This document shows positions 19,345-32,467 of a stretch of DNA of 64,000 nucleotides, piece by piece. How positions within the stretch are numbered: position 1 is the first letter of the stretch; each line of letters opens with the position of its first letter. This DNA comes from Rhizobiales bacterium Ga0077545. Its GTDB lineage: Bacteria > Pseudomonadota > Alphaproteobacteria > Rhizobiales > Methylopilaceae. Position numbers and translations under genes: made by a program. Location of the stretch: contig LNEV01000009.1 of assembly GCA_001464335.1 (NCBI GenBank), forward strand, positions 124,001 to 188,000, in the 5' to 3' direction. The notes under the pieces were generated by a model. It was not told where the DNA came from and did not search any database. It saw nothing but the letters and a program-made list of their open reading frames with translations.

Positions 19345-19710
19345 ATGAACGCGCTTCTCGCAGACTATCTGCCTCTCGCCATCTTTATTGGCGTCGCGTG
19401 CGTGATCGGAATCGCGCTTCTCGTGGCGCCGTTTCTGGTCGCCTACAAAAGCCCGGACGCCGAAAAGCTGTCGGCCTATGAGTGCGGTTTCGTGGCCTTC
19501 GACGACGCGCGCATGAAATTCGACGTGCGATTCTACCTCGTTGCGATTCTCTTCATCATCTTCGACCTCGAAGTGGCCTTCCTGTTTCCGTGGGCCGTGG
19601 CGTTCCGCGAGGTCGGTCTGGTCGGCTTCTGGTCGATGATGGTCTTCCTCGGCGTGCTGACGGTCGGGTTCATTTACGAGTGGAACAAGGGAGCGCTGGA
19701 ATGGGATTGA
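19345..19710 (+). CDS. nuoA: NADH-quinone oxidoreductase subunit A
   Basis: First gene of a complete nuoABCDEFGHIJKLMN operon for proton-pumping complex I. The 121-residue subunit has three membrane helices and the conserved loop with KLSAYECGF (residues about 44-52), whose Cys lies near the quinone tunnel. Its end overlaps the nuoB start by 10 bases, indicating translational coupling. Confidence 0.97.
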   Translation: MNALLADYLPLAIFIGVACVIGIALLVAPFLVAYKSPDAEKLSAYECGFVAFDDARMKFDVRFYLVAILFIIFDLEVAFLFPWAVAFREVGLVGFWSMMVFLGVLTVGFIYEWNKGALEWD

Positions 19711-20306
19711 CCCAGTCGACGCGCACCAAGGCTCCGGCCCACAGGGTGCAGACGGAAATCGCGCCCGCGCCGAAGGGCCTTGTCGATTCGTCGGGCCGTC
19801 CGCTCGGCCACAACGATCCGTTCGTCTCGCAGATCAACGACGAACTGGCCGACAAGGGCTTTCTCGTCACCTCGACGCAGGATCTCATCACCTGGGCGCG
19901 CACCGGCTCGCTGATGTGGATGACGTTCGGCCTCGCCTGCTGCGCGGTCGAGATGATCCATCTGTCGATGCCGCATTACGATGCCGAGCGCTTCGGCTTC
20001 GCGCCGCGCGCCAGCCCGCGCCAGTCGGACTGCATCATCGTGGCCGGCACGCTCTGCAACAAGATGGCGCCCGCCTTCCGCAAGGTCTACGACCAGATGC
20101 CGGAGCCGCGTTACGTCATCTCGATGGGCTCGTGCGCTAATGGCGGCGGCTATTATCACTATTCCTATTCGGTGGTGCGCGGCTGCGACCGCGTGGTGCC
20201 GGTCGATGTGTATGTGCCGGGCTGCCCGCCTTCGGCTGAAGCCCTGCTGTACGGCGTGATGCTTCTGCAGAAGAAGATCCGCCGCACCGGCACGATCGAA
20301 CGCTGA
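19701..20306 (+). CDS. nuoB: NADH-quinone oxidoreductase subunit B
   Basis: Peripheral-arm subunit that holds iron-sulfur cluster N2, the last carrier before quinone. The ligands are visible: the tandem cysteines in LACCAVEM, and single ones in GSCANGGG and PGCPPSAE. The 201 residues include a short alphaproteobacterial N-terminal extension (about 35 residues) before the core. The start ATG 19701 overlaps the end of nuoA; an open frame further upstream lies inside nuoA and is rejected. Confidence 0.97.
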   Translation: MGLTQSTRTKAPAHRVQTEIAPAPKGLVDSSGRPLGHNDPFVSQINDELADKGFLVTSTQDLITWARTGSLMWMTFGLACCAVEMIHLSMPHYDAERFGFAPRASPRQSDCIIVAGTLCNKMAPAFRKVYDQMPEPRYVISMGSCANGGGYYHYSYSVVRGCDRVVPVDVYVPGCPPSAEALLYGVMLLQKKIRRTGTIER

Positions 20307-20314
20307 GAGTTCAG

Positions 20315-20917
20315 ATGGACGAGAGCGTGAAGCAACTGGGCGAACACGTCGCCGCCTCGCTGAAGGGCGCGGTGACGTCGTGGCATATCGGGGTGGACTG
20401 CCTGACGGTCGAAGCGGAAGCCGCCGAGATCCTCAACGTGCTGCGCTTCCTCTACAACGATCCGTCGTGCCAGTTCTGGAACATCATCGACATTACGGGC
20501 GTGGACTATCCGGAGCGCAAGAAGCGCTTCGACATCGTCTACCACCTGCTGTCGCCGAAGCAGAACAAGCGCATCCGCATCAAGGTTCAGGCCGACGAGA
20601 CCACGCAGGTTCCGAGCTGCGTGGAGCTCTATCCGGGCGCGAACTGGTACGAGCGCGAGACCTACGACATGTATGGCGTGCTGTTCGCGGGACATCCGGA
20701 CATGCGCCGCATCCTCACCGATTACGGCTTCGAGGGTTACCCGCTGCGCAAGGATTTCCCGCTGACGGGCTTTGTCGAGGTGCGCTACGACGACGAGCAG
20801 AAGCGCGTCGTCTACGAGCCCGTCCGGCTGCCGCAGGAATTCCGCAACTTCGACTTCCTCAGCCCGTGGGAGGGTGGCGACTACCAGCTCCCCGGCGACG
20901 AAAAGGCCAAGGCTTGA
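20315..20917 (+). CDS. nuoC: NADH-quinone oxidoreductase subunit C
   Basis: The 30-kDa subunit of the connecting module (200 residues), separate from NuoD as in most alphaproteobacteria. The signature [17 protein letters not shown] is complete, followed by the [17 protein letters not shown] segment that leads into the NuoD contact. It begins 8 bases after nuoB and ends 3 bases before nuoD. Confidence 0.97.
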   Translation: MDESVKQLGEHVAASLKGAVTSWHIGVDCLTVEAEAAEILNVLRFLYNDPSCQFWNIIDITGVDYPERKKRFDIVYHLLSPKQNKRIRIKVQADETTQVPSCVELYPGANWYERETYDMYGVLFAGHPDMRRILTDYGFEGYPLRKDFPLTGFVEVRYDDEQKRVVYEPVRLPQEFRNFDFLSPWEGGDYQLPGDEKAKA

Positions 20918-20920
20918 GAC

Positions 20921-22111
20921 ATGGCTGAAGCCGATCTCAGAAACTTCACGATCAATTTCGGTCCGCAGCATCCGGCGGCGCACGGCGTTCTGCGCCTTGT
21001 CCTGGAGCTTGACGGCGAAGTCGTTACACGCGTCGATCCGCATATCGGCCTGCTGCATCGCGGCACCGAAAAGCTGATGGAATACAAGACGTATCTGCAG
21101 GCGCTGCCTTACTTCGACCGCCTCGATTACGTCTCGCCGATGAACCAGGAACATGCCTGGTGCCTCGCCATCGAAAAGCTGCTCGAACTGGAAGTGCCAA
21201 AGCGCGGCCAGCTTATCCGTGTCCTGTATGCCGAGATGGGCCGCGTGCTTTCGCACATGCTGAACGTGACGACGTTCGCCATGGACGTCGGCGCGCTGAC
21301 GCCGCCGCTCTGGGGCTTTGTCGAGCGCGAAAAGCTGATGGCGTTCTACGAGCGCGCCTCCGGTGCGCGCCTTCACGCGGCCTATTTCCGTCCGGGCGGC
21401 GTGCATCAGGATCTGCCGCCGGAACTCGTCCAGGACATCTACGACTGGTGCGACCCGTTCCTGAACACGGTCAACGATCTCGACGCGCTTCTCACCGAGA
21501 ACCGCATCTTCAAGCAGCGCAACGCCGATATCGGCGTCGTCTCCCAGGAAGATGCATGGCGCTGGGGATTCTCCGGCGTGATGGTGCGCGGGTCGGGCGC
21601 GGCCTGGGATCTGCGCCGCGCGCAGCCTTACGAATGCTATGACGAGCTCGATTTCGAGATCGCCATCGGCAAGCATGGCGACTGCTACGACCGTTATCTT
21701 GTCCGCATGGAAGAGATGATCCAGTCCTCGCGCATCATGAAGCAGTGCTGCGTCAAGCTGATGAGCGCGGAGGGTGCAGGCCCGGCCTCGTCGGTGAACA
21801 ACAAGGTCGTGCCGCCCAAGCGCGGCGAGATGAAGCGCTCGATGGAAGCGCTCATCCATCACTTCAAGCTCTACACAGAGGGCTTCAAGGTTCCCGAAGG
21901 CGAGGTCTATGCCGCCGTCGAAGCGCCCAAGGGCGAGTTCGGCGTCTACCTTGTCTCCGACGGCACCAACCGTCCATACCGCGCCAAGCTGCGCGCGCCG
22001 GGCTTTGCCCATCTCGGCGGCATGGACTTCCTCAACCGGGGCCACATGCTCGCCGACGTCAGCGCCATTCTCGGCTCGCTCGACATCGTGTTCGGGGAGG
22101 TGGATCGCTAA
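20921..22111 (+). CDS. nuoD: NADH-quinone oxidoreductase subunit D
   Basis: The 49-kDa subunit (396 residues), descended from the NiFe-hydrogenase large subunit, which forms the quinone site with NuoB. The N-terminal [15 protein letters not shown] loop contains the quinone-contacting His, and the C terminus reads DIVFGEVDR as usual. The stop codon shares its last base with the nuoE ATG. Confidence 0.98.
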   Translation: MAEADLRNFTINFGPQHPAAHGVLRLVLELDGEVVTRVDPHIGLLHRGTEKLMEYKTYLQALPYFDRLDYVSPMNQEHAWCLAIEKLLELEVPKRGQLIRVLYAEMGRVLSHMLNVTTFAMDVGALTPPLWGFVEREKLMAFYERASGARLHAAYFRPGGVHQDLPPELVQDIYDWCDPFLNTVNDLDALLTENRIFKQRNADIGVVSQEDAWRWGFSGVMVRGSGAAWDLRRAQPYECYDELDFEIAIGKHGDCYDRYLVRMEEMIQSSRIMKQCCVKLMSAEGAGPASSVNNKVVPPKRGEMKRSMEALIHHFKLYTEGFKVPEGEVYAAVEAPKGEFGVYLVSDGTNRPYRAKLRAPGFAHLGGMDFLNRGHMLADVSAILGSLDIVFGEVDR

Positions 22112-22878
22112 TGTCCGTACGCCGTCTCGCCGAAGTCCAGCCCGCAAGCTTCGCCTTCACCAAGGAAAACCTTGAGTGGGCGCAGGGGCAGATCGCCAAA
22201 TATCCCGAAGGCCGTCAGGCCTCCGCCGTCATTCCCCTTTTGTGGAAAGCGCAGGAGCAGCACGGCGGCTGGCTGCCGGAGCCCGCGATACGCACTGTGG
22301 CCGAAATGCTCGGCATGGCGTACATACGTGTGATGGAGGTAGCGACCTTCTACACCATGTTCGCGCTGGAGCCGGTCGGAAAGCATTTCGTGCAGGTTTG
22401 CGGCACGACGCCGTGCCTTCTGCGCGGCGCCGACAAGCTGATGCATGTCTGCGAAAAGAAGATCGGTCACCAGAAAGAGCTGAACGAAGAAAAGAGCATG
22501 TCCTGGCTTGAGGTCGAATGCCTCGGCTCGTGCTCGAACGCTCCGATGGTGCAGATCAATTACGATTATTTCGAGGATCTCGACCCGGATAGCTTCGAAA
22601 AGCTGCTTGATGATCTCGTCGCGGGACGTCCCGTGAAGCCCGGTCCGCAGATCGAGCGCCAGGGTTCGGCCCCGGCCGGAGACAAGACCTCGCTGACGGA
22701 TTCGACCCTTTACGACGGTTCGGTCGTCGGGGCGTGGAAGAAGGGCTTTGCCGAGCGCGTCGCCGTCAAGGCGAAGGAAAAGGAACTCGCCGCGAGCGAG
22801 GCCGCCAAGCCGAAGGAAACGAGCCCGGGCGAGAAGCAGGCGGCCAAGCCGCCGACCGACAAGACGAAGGGCGGCTGA
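22111..22878 (+). CDS. nuoE: NADH-quinone oxidoreductase subunit E
   Basis: The 24-kDa subunit that carries the 2Fe-2S cluster N1a, bound by CGTTPC and CLGSC motifs in its thioredoxin-like domain (about residues 85-165). The protein has 255 residues; the last 80 or so form a Lys/Ala/Pro/Glu-rich tail without obvious fold. Many relatives end in a helix-hairpin-helix domain instead, which is absent here. ATG 22111 overlaps nuoD by one base. Confidence 0.96.
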   Translation: MSVRRLAEVQPASFAFTKENLEWAQGQIAKYPEGRQASAVIPLLWKAQEQHGGWLPEPAIRTVAEMLGMAYIRVMEVATFYTMFALEPVGKHFVQVCGTTPCLLRGADKLMHVCEKKIGHQKELNEEKSMSWLEVECLGSCSNAPMVQINYDYFEDLDPDSFEKLLDDLVAGRPVKPGPQIERQGSAPAGDKTSLTDSTLYDGSVVGAWKKGFAERVAVKAKEKELAASEAAKPKETSPGEKQAAKPPTDKTKGG

Positions 22879-22879
22879 G

Positions 22880-24184
<1,305 letters not shown>

Positions 24185-24193
24185 GGGCGGGGC

Positions 24194-26272
24194 ATGGCAA
24201 AGATCGTCATCGACGGCACCGAAATCGACGTGCCGGCGGAATTCACGCTGCTTCAGGCGGCGGAAGAGGCGGGCGCGGAAATCCCGCGCTTCTGCTTCCA
24301 TGAGCGGCTGTCCATCGCCGGCAATTGCCGCATGTGCCTTGTCGAGGTGAAGGGCTCTCCGAAGCCGGTCGCCTCCTGCGCCATGGCGGTCAAGGATCTG
24401 CGGCCCGGCCCGAACGGCGAGCCGCCCGCGATCAATACGAAAACGCCTTACGTGAAGAAGGCGCGCGAAGGGGTGATGGAGTTTCTCCTCATCAACCACC
24501 CGCTCGATTGCCCGATCTGCGACCAGGGCGGCGAATGCGACCTTCAGGACCAGTCCATGGCCTATGGCGCGGACGCATCCCGTTTCGCCGAGAACAAGCG
24601 CGCCGTCGAGGACAAATATATCGGCGCCCTCGTCAAGACGACGATGACCCGCTGCATCCAGTGCACGCGCTGCGTCCGTTTCGCGACGGAAGTCGCGGGC
24701 GTGCCGGAGCTTGGCGCCATCGGCCGCGGCGAGGACATGGAGATCACGACCTATCTCGAAGGCGCGATGACCTCCGAACTTCAGGGCAATGTCATCGATC
24801 TGTGCCCGGTCGGTGCGCTGACCTCCAAGCCCTATGCGTTTACGGCCCGCCCGTGGGAGCTGTCGAAGACCGAGAGCGTGGACGTCATGGACGCGCTCGG
24901 TTCGGCCATTCGCGTCGATGCGCGCGGCCGTGAAGTGCTCCGCATCCTGCCGCGTCTGAACGAGGACGTGAACGAGGAGTGGATCTCCGACAAGACCCGC
25001 TTTGTGTGGGATGGCCTCAAGACCCAGCGTCTCGACCGCCCGTATGTGCGCGAGAACGGCCGCCTGCGCGCCGCCTCGTGGGGCGAGGCGTTCGACGTCA
25101 TCGCGCGCAAGATCGAGGCTGCGAAGCCGAAGAAGATCGGCGCCATTGCCGGCGATCTCGCGACCGTCGAGGAAATGTTCGCGCTGAAGGATCTGATGAC
25201 GCGCGTTGGCGTCACAAATCTCGATTGCCGTCAGGACGGCGCCTCGCTGCATCCGCTCGGCGGACGCGCGAGCTACATCTTCAATCCGGGCGTTGCCGGG
25301 ATCGACGAGGCCGATGCGATCCTGCTCATCGGTTCCAATCCGCGCTTCGAGGCTCCGGTTCTCAATGCGCGCATCCGCAAGGCCTGGCGCCTCAACGGCG
25401 CGAAGGTCGGCGTGATCGGCGAGCGTGCCGATCTGACCTATTCCTACGATTATCTCGGCGCGGGCGCGGAAACCCTGTCGGGGCTGACCGGCTCCAAGGA
25501 CGGTTTTGCCGAGGTTCTGCGCAACGCCAAGAAGCCGATCGTCATTCTCGGCCAGGGCGCGCTCACGGGTGCGAGCGGCGGCGACGTGCTCGCCCATGCC
25601 GTGAAGATTGCGGAAGCCTTCGGCGCCCTGAGCGCGGAATGGAACGGCTTTGCGGTTCTGCACACCGCCGCCTCGCGCGTCGGCGGCCTCGATCTCGGCT
25701 TCGTGCCGGGCGAGGGCGGTCTCGACGTCGCGGGCATGGTCAAGGCCAGGGCGCTCGACGTGCTGTTCCTGCTCGGCGCCGACGAGGTGGATGTGCCGGA
25801 CGGCCCGTTCGTCATCTATCAGGGCACGCATGGCGACAAGGGCGCGCACCGCGCCGATGTCATCCTGCCGGGCGCAGCCTACACCGAAAAGAGCGGCACT
25901 TTCGTCAATACGGAAGGCCGTGTTCAGGTCGCGGCCCGCGCCGTCTTCCCGCCGGGCGATGCCCGCGAGGACTGGGCGATCCTGCGCGCGCTGTCGGATG
26001 TTCTCGGCCACCGGCTGCCTTATGACAGCCTTGCGGAACTGCGCCGCGCGCTTTACGCGGTCCATCCGCATTTTGCGGCGGTCGACCAGATTCGCGGCGG
26101 TGATGTTGCCTCGCTCGGCAAGCTTGCCAGAGCGGCCGGCGATCTTCCCGCCCGCCTGAGCTTCCGCTCCAGCGTGCAGAACTTCTACTTCTCCAATCCC
26201 ATCGCGCGCGCCTCCGCCATCATGGCCGAATGTGCCGCGATTGCCGGCGGACGCCTGGAGGCCGCGGAATGA
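24194..26272 (+). CDS. nuoG: NADH-quinone oxidoreductase subunit G
   Basis: The 75-kDa subunit (692 residues) with a ferredoxin-like N terminus. Ligands for the 2Fe-2S cluster lie in RFCFHE and CRMCLVEV, the next cluster is bound by [17 protein letters not shown], and a third set is in [12 protein letters not shown]. The rest is a molybdopterin-oxidoreductase-like domain that has lost its cofactor. Its stop overlaps the nuoH start (ATGA). Confidence 0.98.
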   Translation: MAKIVIDGTEIDVPAEFTLLQAAEEAGAEIPRFCFHERLSIAGNCRMCLVEVKGSPKPVASCAMAVKDLRPGPNGEPPAINTKTPYVKKAREGVMEFLLINHPLDCPICDQGGECDLQDQSMAYGADASRFAENKRAVEDKYIGALVKTTMTRCIQCTRCVRFATEVAGVPELGAIGRGEDMEITTYLEGAMTSELQGNVIDLCPVGALTSKPYAFTARPWELSKTESVDVMDALGSAIRVDARGREVLRILPRLNEDVNEEWISDKTRFVWDGLKTQRLDRPYVRENGRLRAASWGEAFDVIARKIEAAKPKKIGAIAGDLATVEEMFALKDLMTRVGVTNLDCRQDGASLHPLGGRASYIFNPGVAGIDEADAILLIGSNPRFEAPVLNARIRKAWRLNGAKVGVIGERADLTYSYDYLGAGAETLSGLTGSKDGFAEVLRNAKKPIVILGQGALTGASGGDVLAHAVKIAEAFGALSAEWNGFAVLHTAASRVGGLDLGFVPGEGGLDVAGMVKARALDVLFLLGADEVDVPDGPFVIYQGTHGDKGAHRADVILPGAAYTEKSGTFVNTEGRVQVAARAVFPPGDAREDWAILRALSDVLGHRLPYDSLAELRRALYAVHPHFAAVDQIRGGDVASLGKLARAAGDLPARLSFRSSVQNFYFSNPIARASAIMAECAAIAGGRLEAAE

Positions 26273-27303
26273 GTGCCTGGTTCGCCTCCGCCTGGGACGC
26301 ATGGCTCTGGCCGCTGCTGCTGATGGTCATTCAGAGCGCCGTCGTCATGGTGCTTCTGCTCGTCTTCATCGCGTTCTACCTCTTGGCCGACCGCAAGATC
26401 TGGGCGGCTGTGCAGCTGCGCCGCGGCCCCAACGTGGTCGGGCCGTTCGGCCTGTTCCAGAGCTTCGCCGACCTGATCAAGTTCGTGCTGAAAGAGCCGA
26501 TCATTCCCTCGGGCGCGAACAAGGGCGTCTTTCTGCTCGCGCCGTTCGTCACGGCGGTTCTGGCGCTCGCGGCCTGGGCGGTCATTCCGTTCCAGGACGG
26601 CTGGGTGGTTGCCGACATCAATGTCGGCATCCTCTACATCTTCGCGATTTCCTCGCTCGGCGTGTACGGCATCATCATGGCCGGCTGGTCGTCGAACTCG
26701 AAATATCCGTTCCTCGGCGCCCTGCGTTCGGCGGCGCAGATGGTTTCCTATGAAGTCTCGCTCGGCTTCGTCATCATCTGCGTGCTGCTCATCGTCGGCT
26801 CGCTGAACCTGTCGGACATCGTGCGCGCGCAGGACACGCAGTACGGCCTTCTTGGCTGGTATTGGCTGCCCTTGTTCCCGATGTTCGTGATCTTCTTCAT
26901 CTCGGCTCTCGCCGAGACGAACCGTCCGCCCTTCGATCTTCCCGAAGCGGAATCCGAACTCGTCGCGGGCTTTGCCGTCGAATATTCCTCGACGCCGTTC
27001 CTGATGTTCTTCCTCGGCGAATATGTGGCCATCATGACGATGTGCTCGCTGACGACGATCCTGTTCCTCGGAGGCTGGCTGCCGCCGCTGCCGTTCGCTC
27101 CCTTCACATGGATCCCCGGCGTCGTCTGGTTCGTTCTCAAGGTGAGCTTCGTCTTCTTCATGTTCGCGATGGTGAAGGCGTTCGTGCCGCGCTACCGCTA
27201 TGATCAGCTGATGCGCCTGGGCTGGAAGGTGTTCCTGCCGATCTCGCTGTTCTGCGTCGTCGCCGTTGCCGGCATCCTGCAATACACCGGATGGGGAGCC
27301 TGA
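26269..27303 (+). CDS. nuoH: NADH-quinone oxidoreductase subunit H
   Basis: Membrane subunit (344 residues, about eight helices) at the junction of the two arms that forms the quinone chamber. Signatures include [11 protein letters not shown] after the first helix and [20 protein letters not shown] (trimmed: [12 protein letters not shown] then SELVAG), the conserved acidic loop. The ATG at 26269 overlaps nuoG by four bases. Confidence 0.98.
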   Translation: MSAWFASAWDAWLWPLLLMVIQSAVVMVLLLVFIAFYLLADRKIWAAVQLRRGPNVVGPFGLFQSFADLIKFVLKEPIIPSGANKGVFLLAPFVTAVLALAAWAVIPFQDGWVVADINVGILYIFAISSLGVYGIIMAGWSSNSKYPFLGALRSAAQMVSYEVSLGFVIICVLLIVGSLNLSDIVRAQDTQYGLLGWYWLPLFPMFVIFFISALAETNRPPFDLPEAESELVAGFAVEYSSTPFLMFFLGEYVAIMTMCSLTTILFLGGWLPPLPFAPFTWIPGVVWFVLKVSFVFFMFAMVKAFVPRYRYDQLMRLGWKVFLPISLFCVVAVAGILQYTGWGA

Positions 27304-27305
27304 CC

Positions 27306-27794
27306 ATGAGACTGGACCAAGCCGCCCGTTCGATCTTCCTGACGGAATTCGTCTCGGCGTTCTTTCTGTCAATGAAGTATTTCTTCAAGCCGAAGTGGAC
27401 GCTGAACTATCCGTTCGAAAAGGGTGCGATTTCCCCGCGCTTCCGTGGCGAGCATGCGCTGCGCCGCTATCCGAACGGCGAGGAGCGCTGCATTGCGTGC
27501 AAGCTCTGCGAGGCGATCTGCCCGGCGCTTGCCATCACCATCGAAGCCGGACCGCGCCGCAATGACGGCACGCGCCGCACGACGCGCTACGACATCGACA
27601 TGGTGAAGTGCATCTATTGCGGCTTCTGCCAGGAAGCCTGCCCGGTGGACGCCATCGTCGAGGGGCCGAACTTCGAGTTTGCCACCGAGACGCGCGAAGA
27701 GCTGATGTACGACAAGGACAAGCTGCTCGCCAACGGCGACCGTTGGGAGCGCGACATCGCGCGCCGCATCGCGCTCGACGCGCCTTATCGCTAA
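27306..27794 (+). CDS. nuoI: NADH-quinone oxidoreductase subunit I
   Basis: A 162-residue subunit with two 4Fe-4S clusters (N6a, N6b). Both ferredoxin motifs are intact: [12 protein letters not shown] and [12 protein letters not shown]. The N-terminal amphipathic segment anchors it to the membrane arm. I chose ATG 27306 (MRLDQAARS), two bases after the nuoH stop, over an in-frame start inside nuoH. Confidence 0.97.
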   Translation: MRLDQAARSIFLTEFVSAFFLSMKYFFKPKWTLNYPFEKGAISPRFRGEHALRRYPNGEERCIACKLCEAICPALAITIEAGPRRNDGTRRTTRYDIDMVKCIYCGFCQEACPVDAIVEGPNFEFATETREELMYDKDKLLANGDRWERDIARRIALDAPYR

Positions 27795-27808
27795 GGACGG
27801 GCAGGGTT

Positions 27809-27856
27809 ATGGGACTTTACTGCAGCGTCCTTGAACGGGACGGGGGGATCGAATGA
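27809..27856 (+). CDS. Possible 15-residue leader peptide ahead of nuoJ
   Basis: In the 58-base nuoI-nuoJ gap, the only sizeable one inside the operon, an ATG at 27809 opens a 15-codon frame ([15 protein letters not shown]). Its TGA overlaps the nuoJ ATG as ATGA. The arrangement would allow coupled re-initiation at nuoJ. A GCAGGG stretch precedes it, a modest ribosome binding site. It may be chance. Confidence 0.3.
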   Translation: MGLYCSVLERDGGIE

Positions 27857-28461
27857 GCCTGGCTTCGGCCTTCTTCTATCTGTTCGCGGCGGTTGTGACG
27901 GCGTCGGCCTTCATGGTCATTGCCGCGCGCAATCCCGTGCACTCGGTGCTTTATCTCATCCTGGCGTTCTTCAACGCGGCGGGCCTGTTCCTGCTGATGG
28001 GTGCCGAGTTCCTCGCGATGATCCTCGTCGTCGTCTATGTCGGCGCGGTCGCGGTCCTGTTCCTGTTCGTCGTCATGATGCTCGACGTGGACTTCGCGGA
28101 ACTGCGCGAGGGCTTCCTGCAATATCTGCCGGTCGGCGCGCTCGTCGGCATCGTCGTGTTCATCGAACTGGTCATGGTGGTCGGCGGCTGGGTCGTGTCC
28201 GCCGAGGCGCCGCGCCTTGCCGTGCAGATGGCACCCGAAGGCGTCAGCAACACCGAAGCGCTCGGGCGCGTGCTCTACACCGATTATCTGTACTTCTTCC
28301 AGGCCTCGGGCCTCATCCTGCTCGTCGCCATGATCGGCGCGATCGTGCTGACGCTGCGCCACAAGGAAGGCGTCAAGCGGCAGAACATCGCCGACCAGGT
28401 GGCGCGCAACAAGGCGATGGGCCTCGAAGTCCGCAAGGTCAAACCGGGGCAGGGGATCTGA
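27853..28461 (+). CDS. nuoJ: NADH-quinone oxidoreductase subunit J
   Basis: A five-helix membrane subunit (202 residues) beside the quinone module. The third helix region with [20 protein letters not shown] is the conserved pi-bulge segment implicated in conformational coupling. It begins behind GGGGGG and ends one base before nuoK. Confidence 0.97.
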   Translation: MSLASAFFYLFAAVVTASAFMVIAARNPVHSVLYLILAFFNAAGLFLLMGAEFLAMILVVVYVGAVAVLFLFVVMMLDVDFAELREGFLQYLPVGALVGIVVFIELVMVVGGWVVSAEAPRLAVQMAPEGVSNTEALGRVLYTDYLYFFQASGLILLVAMIGAIVLTLRHKEGVKRQNIADQVARNKAMGLEVRKVKPGQGI

Positions 28462-28462
28462 A

Positions 28463-28771
28463 ATGGACGTCGGTCTCGGTCATTACCTCACGGTTGCGGC
28501 GATCCTGTTCACGCTCGGCGTGTTCGGCATCTTCCTGAACCGCAAGAACGTCATCGTCATCCTGATGTCGATTGAGCTGATCCTGCTCTCCGTGAACATC
28601 AATTTCGTCGCGTTCTCGACCTTCTCCGGCGATCTCGTCGGCCAGGTCTTCGCGCTTCTCATTCTGACGGTCGCGGCGGCGGAAGCTGCCATCGGCCTTG
28701 CCATCCTCGTCGTCTTCTTCCGTAACCGCGGTTCCATCGCGGTCGAAGACATCAACATGATGAAGGGCTGA
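28463..28771 (+). CDS. nuoK: NADH-quinone oxidoreductase subunit K
   Basis: A three-helix, MrpC-like membrane subunit (102 residues). The buried glutamates of the proton path are visible in [11 protein letters not shown] and in the third helix [11 protein letters not shown]. It is the normal length and begins immediately after nuoJ. Confidence 0.97.
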   Translation: MDVGLGHYLTVAAILFTLGVFGIFLNRKNVIVILMSIELILLSVNINFVAFSTFSGDLVGQVFALLILTVAAAEAAIGLAILVVFFRNRGSIAVEDINMMKG

Positions 28772-28782
28772 GGCACCCGCAA

Positions 28783-30939
28783 ATGTATCAGGCGATTGTC
28801 TTCCTGCCTCTGCTGGGCGCCATCATCGGCGGCGCCGTCACGCTCATCGGCGCCTATCGCACGCGCCGCGCGGAACTGCTCGCGCTCAGCGGCGGGCACG
28901 ACCACCACGGGCACGATCATCATCACGACGACCATGCCGCGCACGCGGCTCCGCACGCGCATGGCCACGACGATCACGGCCACGGCGACCACGGCCATGA
29001 CGATCACGACGATCATCACGGCCCGGTCTATCCGGTCGCGCCCGGCGCGCGTTTCGTCGAGATCCTGACGACGGGCTTCCTGTTCATCGCGGCAGCCCTG
29101 TCCTGGGTGGCGTTCGTCCAGCACGGCATGGGCCACGAAGAAGCCACCCGCGTTCAGGTCCTGCGCTGGATGACATCGGGCGCGCTCGAGGTCGACTGGG
29201 CGCTGCGCATCGACACGCTGACGGTCGTCATGCTCGTCGTCGTCAACTCGGTGTCCGCTCTCGTTCACCTGTATTCGATCGGCTACATGCACGAGGACGC
29301 GCAGCGTCCGCGTTTCTTCACCTATCTGTCGCTGTTCACCTTCGCCATGCTGATGCTGGTGACGTCGGACAACCTCGCCCAGATGTTCTTCGGCTGGGAA
29401 GGCGTCGGTCTCGCGTCCTATCTCCTGATCGGCTTCTGGTACCACAAGCCGGAAGCGGGCGCCGCGGCCATGAAGGCTTTCATCGTCAACCGCGTCGGCG
29501 ATTTCGGCTTCGCGCTCGGCATCTTCGCGGTCTTCTTCCTGTTCGGCACGATCTCGTTCGACACGATCTTCGCGGACGCGCCCGGCAAGGCGGAAGCGAC
29601 GTTCCAGTTCCTGTCCTGGGCCGAGGCTCCGGCGCTCACCGTCATCAGCCTGCTGCTGTTCGTCGGAGCGATGGGCAAGTCGGCGCAGTTCCTGCTGCAC
29701 ACCTGGCTTCCGGACGCGATGGAAGGCCCGACCCCCGTGTCGGCGCTCATCCACGCCGCGACCATGGTCACCGCCGGCGTGTTCATGCTGGCGCGCATGT
29801 CGCCGCTGTTCGAGCTGTCGCCGACGGCGCTCGAAGTCGTCATCTTCTTCGGCGCCACCACCGCCTTCTTCGCGGCGACGGTCGGCCTCGTGCAGAACGA
29901 CATCAAGCGCGTCATCGCCTATTCGACCTGCTCGCAGCTCGGCTACATGTTCGTCGCGCTCGGCGTCGGGGCCTATTCGGCCGGCATCTTCCACCTGTTC
30001 ACGCACGCCTTCTTCAAGGCGCTGCTGTTCCTCGGCGCGGGCTCCGTCATCCACGCGATGCACCACGAGCAGGACATGCGCCGGATGGGCGGCATCCGCC
30101 GTCTCATTCCGCTGACCTACTGGATGATGGTGATCGGCACGATCGCGCTGACGGGCGTCGGCATTCCCATGACGATGATCGGCACCGCCGGCTTCTTCTC
30201 GAAGGATGCCGTCATCGAAGCCGCCTTCGCGAGCGGCGCCGGCATGTCGCTCTATGCCTTCATCCTGACGGTCATCGCGGCGGGCTTCACCAGCTTCTAT
30301 TCGTGGCGCCTCATCTTCATGACGTTCCACCAGCAGCCGCGCGCCAGCCTCGAAACGATGAAGCACGTGCACGAATCCCCGGCGGTCATGACGATCCCGC
30401 TGATCGTGCTGTCGGTCGGTGCGCTTCTGGCGGGCGCGGTCTTCTATCCGTACTTCGTCGGCCACGATTACGGCGAGTTCTGGAAGGGCGTGCTTGCGGG
30501 CGGCGACCATCCCGAAATCATCGATGCGATGCATCACGTCCCGGTCTGGGTGAAGTTCTCGCCCTTCGTGATGATGGTCCTCGGCTTTGCGGTGTCCTAT
30601 TATATGTACATCGTCAGCCCGCGCACGCCGGTCGAAATCGCCCGGCGCCACGACGTCCTTTACCGCTTCCTGCTCAACAAATGGTACGTGGACGAGCTGT
30701 ACGATCTTCTGTTCGTGCGCCCGGCCAAATGGCTCGGCCGCTTCCTCTGGAAGACCGGCGACGGCAAGATCATCGACGGTATGGGTCCGGACGGCATTTC
30801 GGCGCGCGTCGTCGATGTCACGCGCGGCGTGGTCCGGCTGCAGACGGGGTACGTCTATCATTACGCCTTCGCGATGCTGATCGGCGTCGCGGCGCTCTTC
30901 ACCTGGTTCATGTTCTCAAACGGCGGCGGGGGCCACTGA
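28783..30939 (+). CDS. nuoL: NADH-quinone oxidoreductase subunit L with His-rich insert
   Basis: The distal antiporter-like subunit (718 residues) with the long lateral helix at its C terminus. The core contains [17 protein letters not shown], the [20 protein letters not shown] region and the broken-helix lysine path. Between helix 1 and helix 2 (residues 39-79, bases 28897-29019) lies an insert with 19 His and 11 Asp in 41 residues. This partly explains the greater than usual length. The preceding RTRR suggests by the positive-inside rule that the loop faces the cytoplasm. A metal-binding role is possible but unproven. Confidence 0.97.
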   Translation: MYQAIVFLPLLGAIIGGAVTLIGAYRTRRAELLALSGGHDHHGHDHHHDDHAAHAAPHAHGHDDHGHGDHGHDDHDDHHGPVYPVAPGARFVEILTTGFLFIAAALSWVAFVQHGMGHEEATRVQVLRWMTSGALEVDWALRIDTLTVVMLVVVNSVSALVHLYSIGYMHEDAQRPRFFTYLSLFTFAMLMLVTSDNLAQMFFGWEGVGLASYLLIGFWYHKPEAGAAAMKAFIVNRVGDFGFALGIFAVFFLFGTISFDTIFADAPGKAEATFQFLSWAEAPALTVISLLLFVGAMGKSAQFLLHTWLPDAMEGPTPVSALIHAATMVTAGVFMLARMSPLFELSPTALEVVIFFGATTAFFAATVGLVQNDIKRVIAYSTCSQLGYMFVALGVGAYSAGIFHLFTHAFFKALLFLGAGSVIHAMHHEQDMRRMGGIRRLIPLTYWMMVIGTIALTGVGIPMTMIGTAGFFSKDAVIEAAFASGAGMSLYAFILTVIAAGFTSFYSWRLIFMTFHQQPRASLETMKHVHESPAVMTIPLIVLSVGALLAGAVFYPYFVGHDYGEFWKGVLAGGDHPEIIDAMHHVPVWVKFSPFVMMVLGFAVSYYMYIVSPRTPVEIARRHDVLYRFLLNKWYVDELYDLLFVRPAKWLGRFLWKTGDGKIIDGMGPDGISARVVDVTRGVVRLQTGYVYHYAFAMLIGVAALFTWFMFSNGGGGH

Positions 30940-30940
30940 G

Positions 30941-32449
30941 ATGTCCGGCTGGCCGGTTCTTTCACTCACGACATTCCTTCCGCTTGTCGGCGTGCTGTTC
31001 CTCTTCCTGATCCGGGGCGAGGATGCGGCGTCGATCCGCAATGCCAAGCATGTCGCTCTCTGGACGACGGTTGCGACCTTCATCGTCTCGCTCGTCATCG
31101 TCCGGGACTTCAACTACACGACGGCGGACTTCCAGTTCGTCGAGAAGGCCGAATGGCTCGGCCCGATCAGCTATCATATGGGCGTCGACGGCATCTCCAT
31201 GCCGTTCGTCATCCTCACGACCTTCCTGATGCCGATCTGCATCATCGCGAGCTGGGTGTCGGTCGAAAAGCGCGTGAAGGAATATCTGATCGCCTTCCTC
31301 GTGCTTGAGACGCTGATGATCGGCGTGTTCTGCGCGCTCGATCTCGTTCTCTTCTATCTGTTCTTCGAAGCTGGCCTCATTCCGATGTTCCTTCTCATCG
31401 GCATCTGGGGCGGTGCGCGCCGCATCTATGCGAGCTTCAAGTTTTTCCTCTACACGCTGTTCGGCTCGGTGCTGATGCTGCTCGCCATCATGGCGATGTA
31501 CTGGCAGGCGGGAACGACCGACATTCCGGCGCTGCACGCCTACGACTTCCCGGTCGAGATGCAGACCTGGCTGTGGCTCGCCTTCTTCGCCTCGCTCGCG
31601 GTGAAGATGCCGATGTGGCCGGTGCACACCTGGCTGCCGGACGCCCACGTCGAAGCACCGACGGCGGCCTCGGTCATCCTGGCGGCGGTCCTGCTGAAGA
31701 TGGGCGGCTACGGCTTCCTGCGTTTCTCGCTGCCCATGTTCCCGGACGCGTCCGAATTCTTCGCGCCGCTGGTCTTCGTGCTGTCGGTCATCGGCATCGT
31801 CTACACCTCGCTGGTGGCGATGATGCAGGAGGACATCAAGAAGCTGATCGCCTATTCCTCGGTCGCCCATATGGGCTTCGTGACGATGGGCATTTTCAGC
31901 CTCAACCGTCAGGGCATTGACGGGGCGATCTTCCAGATGATTTCGCACGGCATCGTGTCCGGCGCGCTCTTTTTGTGCGTCGGCGTCGTCTATGACCGTA
32001 TGCACACCCGCGAGATCAAGGCCTATGGCGGCATCGTCAATCGCATGCCGGTCTATGCGGCCGTGTTCATGCTGTTCACCATGGCCAATGTCGGTCTTCC
32101 CGGCACGTCGGGCTTTGTCGGCGAGTTCCTGTCGCTGATGGGCGCGTTCCAGGCCAACACCTGGGTCGCCTTCTTCGCGACGACGGGCGTCATCCTGTCG
32201 GCGGGCTATGCGCTGTGGCTTTACCGCCGCGTCGTGTTCGGTCCGCTGGAAAAGCCGAGCCTGATGCATCTGAAGGATCTCAGCGCCCGCGAAATGTTCA
32301 TCCTCGCGCCGCTCGTTGTCCTCACGCTTCTGTTCGGCGTGTGGCCGGAGCCGATCTTCAACGTGATGTCGGCCAGCGTCGACAACCTGCTTTCCATCTC
32401 CGTGTCGACGGCGACCGCCGTCGATCCCGCGGCTGTCGCCGCGCGCTGA
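30941..32449 (+). CDS. nuoM: NADH-quinone oxidoreductase subunit M
   Basis: Second antiporter-like subunit (502 residues, about 14 helices). Conserved features are the glutamate in [34 protein letters not shown], and [14 protein letters not shown]. It starts two bases after nuoL, behind a GGCGGGGG stretch, and is 18 bases from nuoN. Confidence 0.98.
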   Translation: MSGWPVLSLTTFLPLVGVLFLFLIRGEDAASIRNAKHVALWTTVATFIVSLVIVRDFNYTTADFQFVEKAEWLGPISYHMGVDGISMPFVILTTFLMPICIIASWVSVEKRVKEYLIAFLVLETLMIGVFCALDLVLFYLFFEAGLIPMFLLIGIWGGARRIYASFKFFLYTLFGSVLMLLAIMAMYWQAGTTDIPALHAYDFPVEMQTWLWLAFFASLAVKMPMWPVHTWLPDAHVEAPTAASVILAAVLLKMGGYGFLRFSLPMFPDASEFFAPLVFVLSVIGIVYTSLVAMMQEDIKKLIAYSSVAHMGFVTMGIFSLNRQGIDGAIFQMISHGIVSGALFLCVGVVYDRMHTREIKAYGGIVNRMPVYAAVFMLFTMANVGLPGTSGFVGEFLSLMGAFQANTWVAFFATTGVILSAGYALWLYRRVVFGPLEKPSLMHLKDLSAREMFILAPLVVLTLLFGVWPEPIFNVMSASVDNLLSISVSTATAVDPAAVAAR

Positions 32450-32467
32450 CCACCATCGGATAGGCAA

